In this document: positions 1-9,262 of the stretch, in pieces
Layout: every line of letters begins with the position of its first letter
Numbering within the stretch: the first letter of the stretch is position 1
Notes under the pieces: model-generated
Seen by the model: only the letters and a program-made list of their open reading frames with translations
What the model was told of the DNA's origin: nothing
Databases searched by the model: none
NCBI RefSeq assembly: GCF_000956465.1
Contig: NZ_JYJA01000033.1
Location: 155,650 to 219,649, forward strand
Length of the DNA: 64,000 nucleotides
Direction of reading: 5' to 3'
DNA from: Microbacterium trichothecenolyticum
Lineage (GTDB): Bacteria > Actinomycetota > Actinomycetes > Actinomycetales > Microbacteriaceae
Made by a program: the position numbers and the translations under genes

Positions 1-495
1 CGACACGGCTGAGCCCCGCGCGGATTCGAGGAGAGCGAGCACGCGGCCGCCCCACGACTCCGTCACCCCAGGTGCGAGCGGAGCGCCCGCGATGACCCGC
101 GCCCACCCGATCGCGTCGCGCAACGCCGGACCGAGCGTGCGCGCGGGCGCATGACACTCCACGGCGAGCGCGCCGGGGGCCGGCAGCTTCTGGATCGAGG
201 CGCCCACCGCGGCGACCACGTCGGCGCGGAGCAGCGGGCGCTGGACGATCACGGGGGTTGCACCGGCGAGTGAGGCAAGAGCATCGAGCGCTTCGCTCGG
301 GGCGACGGCAGGTTGCGCGACGACGACGGCCGCCGCGCCGGCGGTGATCGCATCCGAGGCCACCGCCCACCACGCGCCGCCCCCCGACACGACGGTGACG
401 GCGCCTTCCATGCCGAGGCTCGCGACCGCGCTCTCGGGCAGCTCGGCCACCGCGATGCGGTAGGCGTCGAGGTCGGTGCGAACGGGCGTCGTCAT
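1..495 (-). CDS. Hypothetical protein, 5' part only (runs off the window start)
   Basis: This is an open frame of 165 codons whose C-terminal end lies beyond base 1. The ATG at 493-495 overlaps the TGA of the upstream oxidoreductase gene (ATGA), so it is very probably the next cistron and translationally coupled to it. The visible protein is Ala/Val/Pro-rich, with a Gly-Gly-Gly-Ala-Trp-Trp stretch near residue 40. I see no signal peptide and no motif I recognise. The neighbour suggests a partner or later enzyme of the Gfo/Idh/MocA oxidoreductase, but no function can be given from the sequence. Confidence 0.6.
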   Translation of the reverse strand, partial: MTTPVRTDLDAYRIAVAELPESAVASLGMEGAVTVVSGGGAWWAVASDAITAGAAAVVVAQPAVAPSEALDALASLAGATPVIVQRPLLRADVVAAVGASIQKLPAPGALAVECHAPARTLGPALRDAIGWARVIAGAPLAPGVTESWGGRVLALLESARGSAVS

Positions 496-1526
496 GCTGC
501 GGCTCCGATCAGCTCTGCCGCGGCCTCTGCCAGCCGCAGCGCGTAGCGTGCGTCGTCGAGCAGTTCGTCGTACTCCACCGGCAGGCCGGCATCGAGCACC
601 TCCGCGAGGGCGCGCCATTCGGCGACGTATCCGTCGCCGGGGTCGTGCGAGTAGATCGTGTCGCGGCCGTCCGCGGCGCGCACGCGCACCCGCGCAGCTC
701 CCGCGTGCACGAACGGCGGCGGGAAGCTCACGTCCAGCCGGTCGGAGGCCGTCGCGACGGCGATGCACCAGAGCGTGTCGCCGCCGTCCGGGAGCATCAC
801 CGTCGTGAGCTGAACCGGGACGCCGCCGGCGACGAAGCCGACCGCGTACCCGAGCGGGGGCAGCGCCCGCGCGAAGACGACGCGCTCGAACCGCGGGACG
901 AGGTCGCGCACGAGCGGCAGATCGTGGATCGCGAGCCCGGTGAGCAGCTGACGCACGACGCCGGCCGCCACCGCGGGTCGCGTGAGGTCGGGGGCGCCTC
1001 GTCCACCGGCCGCCGCGGCGGGCAGCTCGGTCACGAGCTCGTGGTACCGCGTGTTGGGCGCCAGCGCGAGCGTGACCGAGATCGACACGACCGGCCCGCC
1101 CGACGCGGTGAGGTGATGCTTGGCCCGGCCCCAAGCCGGATCGAAGTAGTGGTTCGTGCCGATGATGAGCGCCGCACCCGCACGCCGGCACGCCTCGACG
1201 GCCTCCTCCGCCTCGGCGACCGTCGTGCCGATGGGCTTCTCGCAGAACACCGCGCGCTTGCCGGCCGAGACGGCCGCGATGATCTGCGCCGCGTGCTGGG
1301 CGGGAGGACTGCAGATCGCGACGACCTCGACCTCAGGGTCCGCAAGGACCGCCTCGGCTCCGGTCGACGACCGGGCACCGACGCGCGCCGCGAGCGCCGC
1401 CGAGCGCCCGCTGCCGCCGTCGGCGATATGCACGACGCGGAAGGCGTCGCTCAACCGCGCGAGCGTCGGGAGATGCAGCACTGCCGCTCCCGGTCCCGCA
1501 CCGATGATGCCCACACCACGAGCCAT
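492..1526 (-). CDS. Gfo/Idh/MocA family oxidoreductase
   Basis: This is a 344-residue NAD(P)-dependent oxidoreductase of the usual family length. The N-terminal Rossmann fold shows GIIGAGPGAA at residues 6-15, and the CEKPIG motif at 95-100 carries the conserved Glu-Lys-Pro. The C-terminal alpha/beta domain follows. The family oxidises or reduces sugars, inositols and ketosugars, and the substrate here is unknown. The ATG at 1524-1526 has AAGGAGG about 5 nt upstream. It is transcribed divergently from the ROK regulator, an arrangement typical of a sugar-responsive operon. A role in handling 3-keto or deoxy sugars from the nearby deglycosylation genes is inference. Confidence 0.85.
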   Translation of the reverse strand: MARGVGIIGAGPGAAVLHLPTLARLSDAFRVVHIADGGSGRSAALAARVGARSSTGAEAVLADPEVEVVAICSPPAQHAAQIIAAVSAGKRAVFCEKPIGTTVAEAEEAVEACRRAGAALIIGTNHYFDPAWGRAKHHLTASGGPVVSISVTLALAPNTRYHELVTELPAAAAGGRGAPDLTRPAVAAGVVRQLLTGLAIHDLPLVRDLVPRFERVVFARALPPLGYAVGFVAGGVPVQLTTVMLPDGGDTLWCIAVATASDRLDVSFPPPFVHAGAARVRVRAADGRDTIYSHDPGDGYVAEWRALAEVLDAGLPVEYDELLDDARYALRLAEAAAELIGAAA

Positions 1527-1630
1527 GAAGGCCTCCTTCTTCGGCTGGAAGCGTACCTAAGTTTGATGTCGTTTGACTATAGATGTCATGATTTCCGCGT
1601 TTAACGCCCGGTGTTATGTAAGAATCGACC
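1527..1630. promoter_or_regulatory. Divergent promoter/operator region between oxidoreductase and ROK regulator
   Basis: This 104-bp region is clearly AT-richer than its surroundings between about 1557 and 1626. It must carry promoters for both directions. A TTGACT-like element lies at 1573-1578 and a TATGTA -10-like element at 1615-1620. The latter is only about 10 bp before the ATG of the ROK gene, so a near-leaderless transcript is possible. A GATGTC motif occurs twice (about 1565-1570 and 1582-1587), a core that recurs upstream of other sugar genes in this window. The assignment is by position and composition only. Confidence 0.4.
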
Positions 1631-2908
1631 ATGGCCAGAGAGTCCACGCTGCGGTTCGGCGCACAGACCGACGAGATGACGAGCCTTCTCCGGATCGTCA
1701 ACATGGTTCGCACCGGCGAAGCCGCGACCCGTCCCGAGATCGGCCGCGTGACCGGTCTCGGCCGCGGCGTCGTGACGCAGCGCGTCGACCACGCGATCGA
1801 GATGGGCTACCTCGCAGACGGCGAGTTCGGCCCCTCGTCGGGGGGCCGCGCACCGCGCACCCTCCGCTTCCGCGGCGACGCCGGACGCATCGTCGTCTGT
1901 GCGCTCGGTGCGCTCCACATCCATGTCGGCGTCGCCCTCCTCGACGGCGACGTGGTCGATCAGGAGCATTCGCCGTGGGACATCGCCCGCGGTCCTGCCG
2001 AGACGCTCGACAAGGCCCTGAGCATGATCGACGAGGTGCTCGCGCGCACCCCGGACGTGCCGGTCTGGGGCATCGGCGTGGGCCTGCCCGGCCCGGTGGA
2101 CTTCGACAGCGGCCGGCCGGTCGCACCGCCGATCATGCCCGGCTGGAACGGCTTCGACGTGCGGCGCCGCTTCGAGCAGCGCTACGACGCACCCGTCTGG
2201 GTCGACAACGACGTGAACCTCCTCACGTTCGGGGAGCGCGCCCGCCGCGACGACGACCGCCTCGACCTGATCTACTGCAAGATCGGCTCCGGCATCGGCG
2301 CCGGACTCCTCTCGCACGGCCGCATCCATCGCGGCGTCAACGGCGCCGCCGGCGACATCGGCCACGTGCGGGTGCGCGATTCGGACGCCCTCTGCCGATG
2401 CGGCAAGGTCGGATGCCTCGAAGCCGTCGCCGGCGGGTGGGCGATGATCCGCGACGCTCTCGCCGAGATCGAAGCCGGCGCCACCGGCGTGCTCACCACC
2501 GCCGTCGCCGACGGCGAGGAGCTCACGCCCGAGCTCATCTCGATCGCGGCCGAGAACGGCGACGCCCTCGCCATCCGGCTCGTGCAGCGCTCGGCCCGGG
2601 TCGTCGGCGAGTCGATCGCCGCGCTCGTCAACATGTTCAACCCGTCGGTCATCGTGATCGGCGGCGCCATGGCCGGTGCCGGCGAGCTTCTGCTGGCCGA
2701 GGTGCGCCAGCGCGTCTACGAGCTGTCTCTCCCCCTCGCCACGCGCGACCTGACGATCGCGCAGTCCGTCAACGACCGGCGCGAGCCGCTGCGCGGCGGT
2801 GTCGAGATGGTGCGCGAGCAGCTCTTCGAGGTCACCTTCCCGCGGTGGTTCAGCGACGGGAGGCCGTCGGTCGTCGCCATCCGCGGGGCACTCGAGGCCG
2901 TGGCCTGA
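1631..2908 (+). CDS. ROK-family transcriptional regulator
   Basis: This is a 425-residue repressor-type ROK protein. Residues about 15-65 form a winged helix-turn-helix. The ROK kinase-like domain follows, with GVGLPGPVDF near 157-166, the VDNDVN loop near 191 and the zinc-binding CRCGKVGCLE motif starting at 255. Proteins of this build (NagC/Mlc/XylR type) sense a sugar and release DNA when bound. It is divergent from the oxidoreductase at 492-1526 and lies 102 bp upstream of the DUF6379/TIM-barrel fusion gene on the same strand. It probably controls one or both, and perhaps the larger glycoside operon. The start ATG has no clear Shine-Dalgarno sequence. Confidence 0.88.
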   Translation: MARESTLRFGAQTDEMTSLLRIVNMVRTGEAATRPEIGRVTGLGRGVVTQRVDHAIEMGYLADGEFGPSSGGRAPRTLRFRGDAGRIVVCALGALHIHVGVALLDGDVVDQEHSPWDIARGPAETLDKALSMIDEVLARTPDVPVWGIGVGLPGPVDFDSGRPVAPPIMPGWNGFDVRRRFEQRYDAPVWVDNDVNLLTFGERARRDDDRLDLIYCKIGSGIGAGLLSHGRIHRGVNGAAGDIGHVRVRDSDALCRCGKVGCLEAVAGGWAMIRDALAEIEAGATGVLTTAVADGEELTPELISIAAENGDALAIRLVQRSARVVGESIAALVNMFNPSVIVIGGAMAGAGELLLAEVRQRVYELSLPLATRDLTIAQSVNDRREPLRGGVEMVREQLFEVTFPRWFSDGRPSVVAIRGALEAVA

Positions 2909-3010
2909 GCTCTGTGACAGAGACCCGGAAACTTCTTACGAAAGACGACAAAAGCGTGTAGCTTCCTGTCTGAAGCCGATCCGATCGGCCGGCACAAGGG
3001 AGTGAACACG

Positions 3011-4450
3011 ATGGCGTTGCCGCTGCTGCTGGACGATGCGCTCGTCTCGACGGAATCCGGCTTCGCGCTGCGCGTGAGCCTGCCGTGGATCCGGTCCATG
3101 CCGCTGGCGGCCGTCACCGATCTCGCGGTCTCGATCGACGGCTCCCCCGTCTCGGTCACCGCCCGGCTCGACGGGCGCGACGTCGCACCGGGCGCCCTCT
3201 CCACCGAGCCGGGATGGTGGTTCATCCAGGACCGCCTCGAGCTGCGGGGCGTCGGGATGCTGCCGCCCGGCGCGCACGATGTCTCGGTGTCGTTCGTGCT
3301 CGTGGTGCCGTATCTGCAGGCGGGCCCGTCCGGGCCGCTCGCGCTGCCGCTGCGCGCCGATCGTGCGCTCGGCCTCCGGGACGAGGCATCCGTCGCTCGC
3401 CGCCCGGTCGCAGACAGGGCGACCCCGGCCGAGCAGGCGGTGCCGGCGGGCGGCGACCTGCCGGGCGAGTGGACCGTCTCAGCCAGCGCGTTCAACTGGA
3501 CGCCCGAGGTCATCCGCGCAGAGCGCTCCGCGTCCGACATCGCGATCGGCGTGGTCGGCGATGGTGTCGCCGCGACCATCGAGATCGAGGCCGGGCAGGT
3601 GTGGCGCTCGTTCCCGGATCCCTCCGACGCGGAGGTCGACGCGTTCCGCGAGCGCCTGACGGCTGCAGGCGGCGCCGTGACGATCGTCGGCGCGAGCCTC
3701 GACGATTGGGCGTCGCCCTCGGGCCGTCGCACGGACGAGGAGCGGCTCGCGTTCCTCGTGCCGCAGCTGCGCGCGGCCGCGCGCCTCGGCGCCCGGGGCG
3801 TGCGCGTCCCTTTCGGGCAGACGGGGTCCGAGCTGCTGCGCCTGGCGCAGCCGGTTCTCCACGACCTCGGCGTCGTGCTCTACGAAGAGATCCAGGGGCA
3901 GCAGAGCCTCGACGTGCCCGCGAACGCGGCCAACCTCGAGCTGCTCCAGGAGCTCGACGATCCCCGCATCCGGGTGCTGATCGACATCAGCATGCTCATG
4001 CCGTCGCTGCCGCCGTCGTACCTCGAAGAGCTGCGCCGGGGTGGTGTCGACGACTCTCTGCTTCACCGTCTCGACACCGCGTGGCGGGCGCCCGAGACCC
4101 ACGAAGCAGTGATCGCGACGCTCCGCGAGGGACGAGTGCCCCCGTCGGTCCACACGCTCTTCATGAACCTGCTCGTGCGCTTCGGTCGCTCGGAGGTGGC
4201 CGACCTCGAACCGCTGCTGCCCCTCACCACCGGCGTGCACCTGAAGTTCTGGGACCTCGACGACGCCGAAGGGCGGGTGTCGCGCCCGATCGGCGACATC
4301 GGAGCAGCCCTGCGGCGCACCGGCTTCGCCGGCACACTGACGAGCGAGTGGGGCGGCCACGAGTGGCTGGACGCGGATGCCGCCACGATGACCCGAGCCC
4401 ACCTGGCGCTCTCGCGCCGCGCGCTGGCCGGAGCATCCGTCAGAGCGTGA
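3011..4450 (+). CDS. Fused C-glycoside-deglycosidase-like protein: DUF6379 (beta) plus TIM barrel (alpha)
   Basis: This is a 479-residue fusion. Residues about 8-115 match the C-glycoside deglycosidase beta-subunit domain (DUF6379): a conserved LPWIRSMPL-type motif, the SIDGSPV strand and a Trp-Trp-Phe segment. Residues about 150-475 form a sugar-isomerase-like TIM barrel with the usual metal set: Glu in YEEIQG (about 292), Asp in LIDIS (about 324), His in HLKFWD (about 410) and Glu in TSEWGG (about 446). In characterised CarBC and DgpBC enzymes these two parts are separate subunits that cleave the C-C or C-O bond of a 3-keto-glycoside. The ATG at 3011 follows AAGGGAG at 2996-3002 with good spacing; the earlier in-frame GTG at 3002 overlaps that ribosome binding site. 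The substrate is unknown. Confidence 0.72.
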   Translation: MALPLLLDDALVSTESGFALRVSLPWIRSMPLAAVTDLAVSIDGSPVSVTARLDGRDVAPGALSTEPGWWFIQDRLELRGVGMLPPGAHDVSVSFVLVVPYLQAGPSGPLALPLRADRALGLRDEASVARRPVADRATPAEQAVPAGGDLPGEWTVSASAFNWTPEVIRAERSASDIAIGVVGDGVAATIEIEAGQVWRSFPDPSDAEVDAFRERLTAAGGAVTIVGASLDDWASPSGRRTDEERLAFLVPQLRAAARLGARGVRVPFGQTGSELLRLAQPVLHDLGVVLYEEIQGQQSLDVPANAANLELLQELDDPRIRVLIDISMLMPSLPPSYLEELRRGGVDDSLLHRLDTAWRAPETHEAVIATLREGRVPPSVHTLFMNLLVRFGRSEVADLEPLLPLTTGVHLKFWDLDDAEGRVSRPIGDIGAALRRTGFAGTLTSEWGGHEWLDADAATMTRAHLALSRRALAGASVRA

Positions 4451-4591
4451 GATGCGGTCGTTCGTGCGACAGGCACGCGGCCCGCGGGGCAGCGACTCGA
4501 GACCTGTGTCGACCGGAGGAGAAAGACGACATCCCCTGGCGCACTGCGGCACGGCATGCTCGATCAGGCGCGCTGGCGCCGCTGCACGAGT

Positions 4592-4633
4592 ACGACGATG
4601 GCTCCCGATCCGCGGATCGGGAGCCATCGTCGT
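4592..4633. terminator. Bidirectional terminator: 42-nt perfect palindrome
   Basis: A perfect 20-bp stem (4592-4611 with 4614-4633) with a 2-nt centre lies between two convergent genes, the fusion gene ending at 4450 and the oxidoreductase ending at 4638. Position and symmetry fit a terminator for both strands. It lacks a strong T-tract, as is common in high-GC actinobacteria. The rest of 4451-4591 shows no gene. Confidence 0.8.
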
Positions 4634-4637
4634 GTGT

Positions 4638-5633
4638 TCAGCGAGGCTGAAGTCCCGCAGCGCGATAGACGTCGTCGACGAGTTCCATCGTGGCCACGGC
4701 GTCCTGGGCGCGCAGCGGCGTGGCGGCGCCGGAGCCGAGGACCTCCACGAGGTGCTGCAGCTGCGCCACGTAGCTCGATTCACCATCGACGGCCTTCTCA
4801 TCGATGAGCACGTCCTCCCCCGCGGTGACGCGCAGCGTGGCGCCCCATTGCGGGACGATCACGCTGGTGGCGTGCAGCGTCGCCGAGGATCCGACGATGT
4901 GCAGCGACATCTGCCCCTCGTCGTCGCCCAGGAACGACGCGCGCACCCGTGCGGTGATGCCGTCGTCGAACGACAGCACGAAGTCGGTATGCAGGTCGAC
5001 GCGCGGGTCGTCGTCGTACAGCTCGGCCGACGACGAAAGGACGGCAGCCTCACCGAACGCGGCGCGCAGCAGGTCGATGGCATAGCAGCCGACGTCCATC
5101 ACCGCTCCACCGCCGAGATCTCCGTTCAGCCGGATATTGCCGGGCCCGACGACGAAGTGAGGGATGCTGAAGTCGATCTCGACGTCCTCGATGTCACCGA
5201 GCACGCCCGACCGGATGACCTCCAGCAGACGCTGAGTGAACGAGTGGAGCCGATAGTGGAACCCGACGAACGCCGACCGGCGGTTGGCGCGGGCGGCGTC
5301 GGCGATCGCGCGCGCGTCCGTGCCGTTGGCCGCGAGCGGCTTCTCGCAGAGCACGTGCTTGCCGGCATCCAGCGCCGCGACCGCCCACCGCGCGTGGACG
5401 GTCGGCGGCAGTGCCACGTACACGAGGTCGACGTCGGGGTTCGTCATGACGCTCGCGTAGTCCCCGGCGGCCTCGATGCCGAACCGGTCCGCGAAGGCGC
5501 GGGCGCGCTCGGGGTCGCGCGATCCGACCGCGATGACCTGGACGCTCTCGACGAGAGTCGAAGGCTCCACCATGGCCCGCTCGGCGATGCCGCCTGTCCC
5601 GAAGATCCCGACGCGCAGCTGTGAAGCTGTCAT
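4638..5633 (-). CDS. Gfo/Idh/MocA family oxidoreductase, last gene of the 13-gene operon
   Basis: This is a 331-residue NAD(P)-dependent oxidoreductase. The Rossmann motif GIFGTGGIAE is at residues 9-18 and the CEKPLAAN motif near 95. A GGGAVMDVGCYAID segment, typical of the dimerisation and active-site region, lies in the C-terminal half. The ATG at 5633 has AAGGAGG about 8 nt upstream; a GTG two codons earlier sits too close to that site. The gene starts 2 nt after the stop of the ThuA-like gene and closes the long glycoside operon, just before the palindromic terminator. A likely job is reduction or oxidation of the keto-sugar released by the deglycosidases; the exact substrate cannot be read from the sequence. 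Confidence 0.85.
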   Translation of the reverse strand: MTASQLRVGIFGTGGIAERAMVEPSTLVESVQVIAVGSRDPERARAFADRFGIEAAGDYASVMTNPDVDLVYVALPPTVHARWAVAALDAGKHVLCEKPLAANGTDARAIADAARANRRSAFVGFHYRLHSFTQRLLEVIRSGVLGDIEDVEIDFSIPHFVVGPGNIRLNGDLGGGAVMDVGCYAIDLLRAAFGEAAVLSSSAELYDDDPRVDLHTDFVLSFDDGITARVRASFLGDDEGQMSLHIVGSSATLHATSVIVPQWGATLRVTAGEDVLIDEKAVDGESSYVAQLQHLVEVLGSGAATPLRAQDAVATMELVDDVYRAAGLQPR

Positions 5634-5635
5634 GC

Positions 5636-6505
5636 TCACCCCTCCTTGTTGTAGTACGGCCACGGCAGGAAGCGCCGCTCGCCTCGGCGGTCCGGGCCGT
5701 TGAGCGTGATCTCGCCGATCGCGGCCCACTCGACGCCCCGCGGGAACATCCGGATGAACTCGATGCGCCGGAACGTGTCGATGTCGTGCCCGATGGTGAT
5801 CGTGAAGGAACGGCCCTGGCCGTACTCGTTGATCCACGCGATCGGCTGGTCGGTGTTCATGCCGGGCAGCGCCGCGATCCCCTCCGCGGGGATGGCCACC
5901 GGGTAGTGCGACATCGGCCACACCGGGGCCTTCTCATAGGCCTCGAGGTCGTCGAAGGTCGTGAGCAGCACCTGCGCGCCATCCAGGATCTCGACGCCGA
6001 CGAGGATGTCGTCCCCGGTCACCGTCCACGTCTCGTTGATGCCCTCGGTGATCGCGTGGCGCGGATGGACCGTGCGCAACTGCGCTTCGCCCCACGGCCG
6101 GGGCCGCAGTCCCCCGGCAACGGTGAGCCGAGAGCCGCGCATGACGTTGTACTCGTCGGGGTAGCCCCAGTCATCCTCCTGTGCGGCGGAGCCGTGGAAC
6201 CAGACGATGCCCTTGCCGTCGTCGTGGACGAACTTCAGGAGCGCAGCATCCGTCTCCGCCCCGAAGCCGACGGCCTTCTCGTGGTAGCCGTCGCGGCCCT
6301 CGAAGACGACGATGACCACGTCGTACTTGTCGATGATCTCGGCGCCCAGACCGCGGGGGTCCTCAACCACTCGGACGCGGAAGCGTCCGGTGTCTTCGAG
6401 CAGCGTCGTCAGCCACTGGTTGTGCTGACGGAAGCTGCGGAACTCGTTGTCGTGCTCGCGGGTCATGTGACCCGACAGGATGAGCACGTCAAGGACGTCG
6501 GTCAT
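5636..6505 (-). CDS. ThuA-like domain protein
   Basis: This is a 289-residue protein of the ThuA-like (class I glutamine-amidotransferase-like) superfamily. It begins with the strand LDVLILSGHMTREH, has a DVVIVVFEG strand near residues 75-85 and a GKGIVWFHGSA motif in the middle, all typical of PF06283. ThuA proteins work with ThuB (Gfo/Idh/MocA type) in pathways that go through 3-keto sugars such as 3-ketotrehalose, which fits its place between sugar oxidoreductases here. The ATG at 6505 has AAGGAG at 8-nt spacing. An upstream in-frame ATG near 6541 has no ribosome binding site and was not used. Confidence 0.82.
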   Translation of the reverse strand: MTDVLDVLILSGHMTREHDNEFRSFRQHNQWLTTLLEDTGRFRVRVVEDPRGLGAEIIDKYDVVIVVFEGRDGYHEKAVGFGAETDAALLKFVHDDGKGIVWFHGSAAQEDDWGYPDEYNVMRGSRLTVAGGLRPRPWGEAQLRTVHPRHAITEGINETWTVTGDDILVGVEILDGAQVLLTTFDDLEAYEKAPVWPMSHYPVAIPAEGIAALPGMNTDQPIAWINEYGQGRSFTITIGHDIDTFRRIEFIRMFPRGVEWAAIGEITLNGPDRRGERRFLPWPYYNKEG

Positions 6506-6549
6506 GCGGACACTCCTTCGTGTGGGGCGGTGCGAAGGCACGCCGAAGA

Positions 6550-6572
6550 GGGTCCCGGTGCATCCGGGACCC
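6550..6572. terminator. Intra-operon hairpin (attenuator or processing site)
   Basis: A 9-bp perfect stem, GGGTCCCGG at 6550-6558 with CCGGGACCC at 6564-6572 and a 5-nt loop, lies in the 80-bp gap between the isomerase-like gene and the ThuA-like gene. It could be a weak terminator or an mRNA processing or stability element that separates expression of the last two genes from the rest of the operon. Confidence 0.5.
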
Positions 6573-6585
6573 TGCGGGTCGGGGC

Positions 6586-7593
6586 CTAGTCGGCCTTGGT
6601 CGAGAACGCGGCGTCGAACGCCGCAGCGGGAGGCGTGATCGCGTTGAGCTTGCGCACGAACTCGATCGCCTCAGGGGCTCCGTCCAGCCGGTCCATGCCG
6701 GCGTCCTCCCACTCGATGGAGGTGGGCCCGTCGTACCCGATCGCGTTGAGTGCGCGGAACAGCGGCTCCCACGGCACGGCGCCGTGTCCGGTCGACACGA
6801 ACGTCCAGCCGCGACGAGGGTTCGCCCACGGCAGGTGCGAGCCGAGTACGCCGTTGCGGCCGTCGAGGTTGGTGATCGACTCCTTCACGTGCACATGGAA
6901 GATGTGGTCTGCGAAATCGAGGACGAAGGCGACCGGGTCGAGCTGCTGCCACATGAAGTGCGACGGGTCGAAGTTGAGGCCGAAGCTCCGGCGGTGCCCG
7001 ATGGCCTCGAGCGTCGCCTTGGCGGTCCAGTAGTCGTAGGCGATCTCGCTCGGGTGCACCTCGAGGCCGAAGCGCACACCGACCTCTTCGAAGACGTCGA
7101 GGATGGGGTTCCACCGGTCGGCGAAGTCCTGGTACCCGGCGGCGATCCACTCGTCGGACGCCGGCGGGAACATCGCGACCGCCTTCCAGATCGACGAACC
7201 CGTGAAGCCGTTCACCGTCTTCACGCCCAGCTTCGCGGCGAACCGGGCCGTGTTCTTCATGTCCTCGGCTGCTCGCTGACGCACCCCCTCGGGCTCGCCA
7301 TCGCCCCATACGCGAGGCGGGAGGATGTCCTTGTGCCGCGCGTCGATGGGGTCGTCGCACACGGCCTGACCGGTGAGGTGGTTCGAGATCGCCCACACCT
7401 TCAGGCCGTTGCGCTCGAGGATGTCCTTGCGGGACTGCACGTATTCCGCGTCGTCCCACCGGGACACGTCGATGTGGTCGCCCCAGCAGGCGATCTCGAG
7501 GCCGTCGAAGCCCCATTCGCCCGCGAGCCGCGCGACCTCCTCGAACGGCAGATCGGCCCACTGGCCGGTGAAGAGGGTGATCGGACGAGGCAT
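6586..7593 (-). CDS. Sugar phosphate isomerase/epimerase-like TIM-barrel protein
   Basis: This is a 335-residue xylose-isomerase-like TIM barrel. Four likely metal ligands are visible: Glu in GLEVHPSE, Asp and His in NFDPSHF, His in FHVHVKE and Glu in SIEWED. An EIACWGDH segment lies near the start. Members of this group isomerise, epimerise or dehydrate sugars and are often found next to Gfo/Idh/MocA enzymes. The start at 7593 has GAAGGAG 5 nt upstream; the further in-frame ATG at 7617 has no such site. It differs from the deglycosidase-type barrels in this operon by lacking their HAKFYDID and SSEWEGH motifs, so it is more likely a downstream keto-sugar enzyme than another deglycosidase. Confidence 0.8.
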   Translation of the reverse strand: MPRPITLFTGQWADLPFEEVARLAGEWGFDGLEIACWGDHIDVSRWDDAEYVQSRKDILERNGLKVWAISNHLTGQAVCDDPIDARHKDILPPRVWGDGEPEGVRQRAAEDMKNTARFAAKLGVKTVNGFTGSSIWKAVAMFPPASDEWIAAGYQDFADRWNPILDVFEEVGVRFGLEVHPSEIAYDYWTAKATLEAIGHRRSFGLNFDPSHFMWQQLDPVAFVLDFADHIFHVHVKESITNLDGRNGVLGSHLPWANPRRGWTFVSTGHGAVPWEPLFRALNAIGYDGPTSIEWEDAGMDRLDGAPEAIEFVRKLNAITPPAAAFDAAFSTKAD

Positions 7594-7650
7594 CGAAGCT
7601 CCTTCGCTTGTTGTCATGAACCTATCCGGCGATGCGCCGGTGGCAGCGGG

Positions 7651-8841
7651 TCATCCCGCGCTCGTCTCGGCCACGACCGGCGCACCGACGCGCACCCAGC
7701 CGGAGTCGCTCTGCGAGCTCTCCTCGACGGCGGCCAGCACGCGCTGCACCGACAGCCCCTCAGCGAACGACGGGTGCGGGTCGGCGCCCTCGCTGATCGC
7801 GGTCACGAGGTCCACGACCTGGTGGCTGAACCCGTGCTCGTAGCCGAGCATGTGGCCGGCCGGCCACCATGCGGCGACGTACGGATGCTGCGCCTCGGTG
7901 ACGAGGATCCGGGTGAAGCCCTGGGTGGTCTCGGGTGCGGTGCGGTCGTAGAACCACAGCGTGTTCAGGTCCTCGAGATCGAAGCGAAGGGCGCCCTTGT
8001 CGCCCGACACCTCGATCGAGAGGTCGTTCTTGCGTCCGGTGGCGAATCGCGTGGCCTCGAACGAGACCAGGGCGCCGGTGGACAGCCGCCCGGTGAAGAT
8101 GGCGACGTCGTCCACGGTCACCTCGCCCACGCCGTCTGCCGCGGTCCCGGACAGACCCGACCCGGATCCCTGCAGCGGACGCTGCTTCACGATCGTGTCG
8201 AGCACGCCCGACACCGCGGTCACGTCAAGGCCCGTCACGAACTGCGTCATGTCGATGATGTGGGCGCCGATGTCGCCGAGCGCGCCCGAACCCGCGTGCT
8301 CCTTCTGCAAGCGCCAGGCCAGCGGCATCTCAGGGTCGACGAGCCAGTCCTGACGGTATGCCGCGCGCACGTGAGCGATCCTGCCGACCGCGCCCTGTGC
8401 GATCAGATCCCGCAGGAACGTCACAGCCGGGACGCGACGGTAGGTGAACCCGACCATCGACCGAACGCCGCGAGCGGCGGCGCGGGCGGCCGCATCCGCC
8501 ATGGCCTCGGCCTCTTCGACGGTGTTCGCCAGCGGCTTCTCGCAGAGCACGTGCTTCCCCGCCTCCAATGCCGCGATCGCGATCTCTGCGTGCGAGTCGC
8601 CGGGCGTCACGATGTCGACGATGTCGATGTCGTCACGGGCGATCACCTCGCGCCAATCCGTCGCCGATTCGGCCCAGCCCCACTGGGCGGCAGCATCCGC
8701 CACCGCCTCGGCATTGCGGCCGACGAGGACGGCCATCTCGATGTCGTCCGGCAGGGAGAACACGTGCGGCGCCTGCCGCCACCCGACCGAGTGCGCGGCG
8801 CCCATGAACCCGTAGCCGATCATGGCCACCCGGAGCGTCAT
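7651..8841 (-). CDS. Gfo/Idh/MocA family oxidoreductase
   Basis: This is a 396-residue oxidoreductase, slightly longer than the first two. The Rossmann motif [11 protein letters not shown] is at residues 7-17, CEKPLANT near 98, and a [10 protein letters not shown] segment with the likely catalytic His near 190. The start ATG (8839-8841) overlaps the TGA of the DUF6379 gene upstream as ATGA, so the two are translationally coupled. In gut bacteria a Gfo/Idh/MocA protein (DgpA) performs the 3-oxidation of C-glycosides that precedes cleavage. This copy, coupled to a cleavage subunit, is the best candidate in the operon for that role or for re-reducing the released keto-sugar. Either choice is inference. 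Confidence 0.85.
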   Translation of the reverse strand: MTLRVAMIGYGFMGAAHSVGWRQAPHVFSLPDDIEMAVLVGRNAEAVADAAAQWGWAESATDWREVIARDDIDIVDIVTPGDSHAEIAIAALEAGKHVLCEKPLANTVEEAEAMADAAARAAARGVRSMVGFTYRRVPAVTFLRDLIAQGAVGRIAHVRAAYRQDWLVDPEMPLAWRLQKEHAGSGALGDIGAHIIDMTQFVTGLDVTAVSGVLDTIVKQRPLQGSGSGLSGTAADGVGEVTVDDVAIFTGRLSTGALVSFEATRFATGRKNDLSIEVSGDKGALRFDLEDLNTLWFYDRTAPETTQGFTRILVTEAQHPYVAAWWPAGHMLGYEHGFSHQVVDLVTAISEGADPHPSFAEGLSVQRVLAAVEESSQSDSGWVRVGAPVVAETSAG

Positions 8842-9254
8842 GCCAGCACCAGTTCCCGCTCCACCGGTACGCGGTTGGTCACATAGCGGCCGGGGCCGCC
8901 GTCGACACCCGGCATGATCTGCATGTACAGCAGGCGCATGGTGAGCACGACCTCCACCGTGATCTTCGCACCGGCCCCCGGCACGTCGTCGAGGTGGATG
9001 AGCACGTCCGGACGGTCCGCGACGAACCAGAGGGTGTCGGACTGCTCGGGCAGCTCCTCGACACGGTATTCGCGGCCGCCGAGAGCGAAGCGGATGTTCT
9101 CCGTCGGCACCGGAACGCCGTCGACGGATGCCGCCACTCCGTCGACCGCCGAGAGCCAGAGGCTGCGGTACCAGGGCAGCTGCACCGAGACGGCCAGCCC
9201 GTCGTCGGTGCGCCGGACGTCCTTCTCGGAGAAGAGGGAGTTATGAGTGGCCAT
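8838..9254 (-). CDS. DUF6379 protein, C-glycoside-deglycosidase beta-subunit-like (second copy)
   Basis: This is a 138-residue single-domain protein of the CarC/DgpC type. The hallmark [13 protein letters not shown] segment lies at about residues 23-35, followed by a SVDGVPV strand, a [15 protein letters not shown] segment and a C-terminal LTMRLLYMQ beta strand. In known complexes this small subunit caps the TIM-barrel subunit and completes the active site. The ATG at 9254 has TAGGAG 6 nt upstream. It resembles the N-terminal half of the fusion at 28111-29592 much more than the other small subunit at 12219-12614, which predicts pairing with the TIM barrel at 10085-11119. Confidence 0.78.
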   Translation of the reverse strand: MATHNSLFSEKDVRRTDDGLAVSVQLPWYRSLWLSAVDGVAASVDGVPVPTENIRFALGGREYRVEELPEQSDTLWFVADRPDVLIHLDDVPGAGAKITVEVVLTMRLLYMQIMPGVDGGPGRYVTNRVPVERELVLA

Positions 9255-9262
9255 GATGTCTC

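Noticed and set aside
3002..4450. Longer version of the first fusion gene starting at GTG 3002
   Set aside because: The GTG lies within the AAGGGAG ribosome binding site itself. The ATG at 3011 has normal spacing.
4592..4633. The 42-nt perfect palindrome as a regulator binding site
   Set aside because: It lies between two convergent 3' ends with no promoter nearby, so a bidirectional terminator is the simpler reading.
6520..8886. A 788-codon open frame on the plus strand opposite the isomerase and oxidoreductase genes
   Set aside because: It is antisense to two genes with clear family motifs and ribosome binding sites. Its composition is Arg/Val/Glu-rich, as expected from the reverse frame of GC-rich genes, and it has no motif.
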